This document shows, one piece after another, positions 7,194 through 8,894 of a DNA stretch of 8,894 nucleotides. Under the pieces are notes generated by a model, which was not told the DNA's origin, made no database searches, and saw only the letters and a program-made list of their open reading frames with translations. Source of the stretch: Sphingomonadales bacterium (GTDB lineage Bacteria; Pseudomonadota; Alphaproteobacteria; Sphingomonadales; Sphingomonadaceae); contig JAIXPM010000169.1 of NCBI GenBank assembly GCA_027486275.1, positions 1 through 8,894 on the forward strand. Reading direction: 5' to 3'. Position numbers and translations under genes: made by a program. How positions within the stretch are numbered: the stretch's first letter is position 1; every line of letters begins with the position of its first letter.

Positions 7194-7215
7194 GGCACCA
7201 CTCTGCAGTGGTGCC
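7194..7215. repeat. Perfect hairpin, 9-base stem and 4-base loop
   Basis: GGCACCACT (7194-7202), loop CTGC, AGTGGTGCC (7207-7215). It lies inside the pilin-chaperone gap, about 140 bases before the chaperone start in transcription order. On the minus-strand transcript it is followed by TCCGTTAAAAATGG rather than a T-run, so an RNA-stability, processing or operator role is as likely as termination. Confidence 0.6.
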
Positions 7216-7381
7216 CATCGTTGCCCGATCAATATGGGCTTCAGCGCAAGTTACAGGCCAACCAACGCGGCAGCACAGGGGAACTAGCCGCCTGCTCCTT
7301 CATGCCCAAACGGGCCGAGTTACCAGCGCACCATCGCTGAACAGATGAGGGATGCTGGCGGACTGTTTTGCCCAATCAAGA

Positions 7382-7410
7382 TGTGGGGAGCACCCAAGGC
7401 GCTCCCCACA
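7382..7410 (-). terminator. Hairpin after the major pilin gene (terminator or 3' stabiliser)
   Basis: TGTGGGGAGC and GCTCCCCACA form a perfect 10-base stem around a 9-base loop, starting about 10 bases past the pilin stop. The minus strand then reads TCTTGATTGGGC, with no strong T-run, so termination is probably partial. Partial termination or protection of the upstream message would raise pilin relative to chaperone and usher, as known for several pilus operons. Confidence 0.65.
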
Positions 7411-7419
7411 CAAGAACTG

Positions 7420-8055
7420 TTATGGCGTCGTTGTTGTGATCACTGCGTCGGTCGCAAGCACCTGCGCCGCGTCTAGAGTGGCGTAGCCACCGTAGTTTCC
7501 GGTCACAATCGTTTGAGGAACCGTGAGAACACCGACAATGCGGAACGTGCCGGTGCCAGATCCGTTAATGACGACGCCAGTGCCTGCAAGCGCAAGGTCC
7601 GCACGCAAGCTTGCCAAGGTGGCAGGAACGGACAAGTTGTTGTGGGCCGAAGGACCAAAGGGCAGGTTGGTTGCACCTGCAATCGCGGTTTGGATCGTCT
7701 GTGACAGATTGTTCGACCCGGAAACAGTGCAAGTCGCTGCAGTCGGAGCCGTGTAGCCTGCTGCCAAGCCAGCACCGGTGGTGTTACCACCAGGGGTTGC
7801 CGTTGTCACACCGGCCGCATTGTTGGAACTGACAGTGAGCGTAATGGACGTTGTGCCGCCAGTGGTCCGGGTGGGGATGCGCCAGACGCCGAAATTGACC
7901 TCGTCACAGGTCATCGACAGCACCGGGCTGAGGCCCGCAAGGGCGTCGACCGAAGCGATCACGGCATCCGCGCTTTGGGCTTGCGCCGGCACAGCCGCCA
8001 ATGTCGTTGCCGCCAGCACGGCAGCCATTAGCGGAAGATTTGACTTAACACGCAT
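7420..8055 (-). CDS. DUF4402-like major pilin
   Basis: A 211-residue secreted structural subunit, first in the operon. ATG 8055 is chosen over the in-frame ATG 8088 because AAGGGAAG sits 8 bases before it and because MRVKSNLPLMAAVLAATTLA is a normal Sec signal start; likely cleavage is after VPAQA (residue 26). The mature protein is small-residue and threonine rich. A hydrophobic N-terminal extension (about 27-47, DAVIASVDALAGLSPVL) precedes the core strand CDEVNFGVWRI (50-60) and TTGGTTSITLTVSSNNA (64-80); C50 and C109 could form a disulfide. The end, FRIVGVLTVPQTIVTGNYGG (171-190), matches the DUF4402 C-terminal pattern. The extension is the expected donor strand for the neighbouring subunit in the fibre. 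The DUF4402 label is by pattern, not search; the role as main shaft subunit follows from its first position, its own hairpin and its strong ribosome-binding site. Confidence 0.8.
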   Translation of the reverse strand: MRVKSNLPLMAAVLAATTLAAVPAQAQSADAVIASVDALAGLSPVLSMTCDEVNFGVWRIPTRTTGGTTSITLTVSSNNAAGVTTATPGGNTTGAGLAAGYTAPTAATCTVSGSNNLSQTIQTAIAGATNLPFGPSAHNNLSVPATLASLRADLALAGTGVVINGSGTGTFRIVGVLTVPQTIVTGNYGGYATLDAAQVLATDAVITTTTP

Positions 8056-8063
8056 AGGAATGT

Positions 8064-8071
8064 CTTCCCTT
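8064..8071 (-). promoter_or_regulatory. Shine-Dalgarno of the major pilin
   Basis: AAGGGAAG on the minus strand, 8 bases before ATG 8055, inside an A-rich run. It supports 8055 rather than 8088 as the pilin start and predicts efficient translation. Confidence 0.65.
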
Positions 8072-8097
8072 TTTGGGATCTGTCTCACTCATTTGAA

Positions 8098-8139
8098 CAG
8101 ATCTGATATTGAATGAATGATAAATGATCATATTGTCAA
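8098..8139 (-). promoter_or_regulatory. Candidate pilin promoter with palindromic sites
   Basis: On the minus strand a consensus TTGACA (8134-8139) begins an A+T-rich stretch far poorer in G+C than the surroundings. No equally good -10 stands at 16-18 bases (TTCATT, TCATTC and CATTCA are the options), so an activator may be needed. The 8-base palindrome ATGATCAT (8124-8131) lies in the would-be spacer and CAGATCTG (8098-8105) lies downstream; both are possible operator half-sites. Position upstream of the pilin fits the operon promoter. Confidence 0.45.
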
Positions 8140-8520
8140 GTTTTTTCCGCCATATGTGTGTCCGCAGGAGTGTCGTGGCCAGAATGCGCTGCCCCGTGCG
8201 ATTTCTGGACGGAACGGCTGCCGGTTTTATCTCGCTGCGAGAAGGGGTTGGTTGAAGCAGAGGTGATCGGGCATCGGGCGGTGAAGCGATGAGCGCCGGC
8301 GCTGGCCCTCGCAGAAGGTGGGACACCGGCCGACGAAGCGCCAAATTTCTCATTACGGGCGGCCACGAAACCGGGACAGGGCAAATTTTGTTGCCCCTCA
8401 TGACAAGATATGACATCGGATGCGGGCCGTTGAGGGTAGGTATGGCTTTTGCTTCGAACCTTTTTGCGCGGCGCCGTCCTTTGGGATAGGCTCTTCCCGA
8501 CATAAAGTGAATGTTTCCAG

Positions 8521-8894
8521 ATGACTGAAACGCCCATCTCGCAAGTCTGCATCGTCGACGACGATAGCGATTTTGTGGAATTCCTTGGCCAATATCTCGA
8601 AGTGCGTGGCCTTGCGGCCAGCGGCTTTGCAACGGCAGAAGCACTGCTCAAGTCGAGCGATCTCGCCAAGTTTGATTTTTTCATTCTCGATCTGGGGCTG
8701 CCGGGTATCGACGGCGTTGATCTGATCACCCTGCTCCGCGCGCGGACGAACGCCGGCATATTGGTGATCAGCGGCAGAATGGGGCCGGACGCCTTCAATT
8801 CCGCACTCTCGGCCGGCGCGGATATGTTCATCAACAAACCCATCCGGTTTGATCAGGTTTATAATGCCATCGCGTCCGTTTGCCGGCGCATGTC
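8521..8894 (+). CDS. Response regulator receiver domain (partial, C-terminus beyond window)
   Basis: 124 residues are visible. They form a complete CheY-like receiver: acidic pocket D13-D14-D15 (VCIVDDDSDF), phospho-acceptor D57 in FILDLGLPGIDG, conserved hydroxyl S84 in LVISG, and K106 in INKPIRF. The output domain is cut off by the window edge. The spacing and the late helix QVYNAIASVCRR look like an OmpR/PhoB-type regulator with a winged-helix DNA-binding part to follow, but this cannot be seen. The ATG at 8521 is the only start, since an in-frame TAA lies 18 bases upstream; there is no strong Shine-Dalgarno. The gene is transcribed away from the pilus operon across a shared 465-base region, so it is a candidate regulator of pilus expression; its sensor kinase is not in the window. 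Confidence 0.9.
   Translation, partial: MTETPISQVCIVDDDSDFVEFLGQYLEVRGLAASGFATAEALLKSSDLAKFDFFILDLGLPGIDGVDLITLLRARTNAGILVISGRMGPDAFNSALSAGADMFINKPIRFDQVYNAIASVCRRM

Larger units (their letters stand above)
7055..7419. other. Intergenic region between pilin and chaperone genes
   Basis: 365 bases without a supported gene. It contains a strong hairpin just after the pilin (7382-7410), a second perfect hairpin (7194-7215) and the chaperone ribosome-binding site. The frame open from 7201 is the chaperone frame extended upstream and is not considered coding. On the minus strand TTGACG lies near 7169-7174 but lacks a matching -10 at a proper distance, so no internal promoter is called. Confidence 0.6.
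8056..8520. other. Divergent intergenic region between pilus operon and response regulator
   Basis: 465 bases with no supported gene. The left part holds the pilin ribosome-binding site and candidate promoter. The right part holds a 12-base palindrome AGCGCCGGCGCT (8292-8303) and a small hairpin GGGCAA/TTGCCC (8379-8396). No clear promoter for the response regulator was found. The frames open here on both strands have no recognisable protein pattern and run antisense into the response regulator or across the A+T-rich promoter. Confidence 0.5.

Noticed and set aside
8045..8843. Two long overlapping minus-strand frames across the pilin promoter and antisense to the response regulator
   Set aside because: They overlap each other and the receiver-domain gene, which has all key residues. 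Their compositions are low in recognisable structure, and one runs through the A+T-rich promoter region.
2338..8894. Direct repeat of the tRNA 3' end as an att site
   Set aside because: No second copy of the T-arm/acceptor sequence was found by eye elsewhere in the window, and no integrase gene is present.
1..8894. CRISPR array, insertion sequence or tandem repeats
   Set aside because: No regularly spaced repeats, transposase motifs or terminal inverted repeats of IS type were seen.

Overview
The window looks like a chromosomal piece of a GC-rich alphaproteobacterium, most likely a sphingomonad. The evidence is a moaA-nadK pair of alphaproteobacterial type, a divergent receiver-like protein resembling the N-terminus of sphingomonad GGDEF/EAL proteins, and pilins of the DUF4402 type common in sphingomonads. 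The taxonomic call is inference from remembered family resemblance, not a search.

Layout. Bases 1-317 (minus) hold the N-terminal part of a probable signalling protein that runs off the left edge. It is divergent from moaA (432-1505, plus), which is followed 13 bases later by nadK (1519-2283, plus); these two look like a housekeeping operon. A tRNA-Asn(GTT) with an encoded CCA end lies at 2338-2412 and is bracketed by a perfect 9-base inverted repeat. Bases 2423-2893 (minus) look like the broken remains of a protein gene: one frame, no ATG start, one internal stop.

From 2911 to 8055 the minus strand carries a complete four-gene chaperone-usher pilus cluster, noticeably more A+T-rich than the moaA/nadK side. 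In transcription order it has a DUF4402-like major pilin (7420-8055), a periplasmic PapD-like chaperone (6257-7054), an outer-membrane usher (3440-6223) and a second, smaller DUF4402-like subunit (2911-3447) that lacks the N-terminal extension of the major pilin and is probably the tip or initiating subunit. A strong hairpin just after the pilin gene and a second hairpin in the 365-base gap before the chaperone would let the pilin be made in excess. The last two genes overlap by 8 bases. A TTGACA -35 element in an A+T-rich, palindrome-bearing stretch sits upstream of the pilin.

At the right edge (8521-8894, plus) a response-regulator receiver domain begins, transcribed divergently from the pilus cluster and cut off by the window end; it is a candidate regulator of the pili. 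In function, the pilin and the terminal subunit would cross the inner membrane by Sec, be capped by the chaperone, and be threaded through the usher to form a surface fibre. The usher adds an EF-hand-like calcium-loop motif and a C-terminal Cna-B/carboxypeptidase-regulatory-like domain. The setting (tRNA on one side, truncated gene at the junction, shifted base composition) suggests the pilus cluster is an acquired insertion, although no integrase, IS or duplicated att site is visible in the window.
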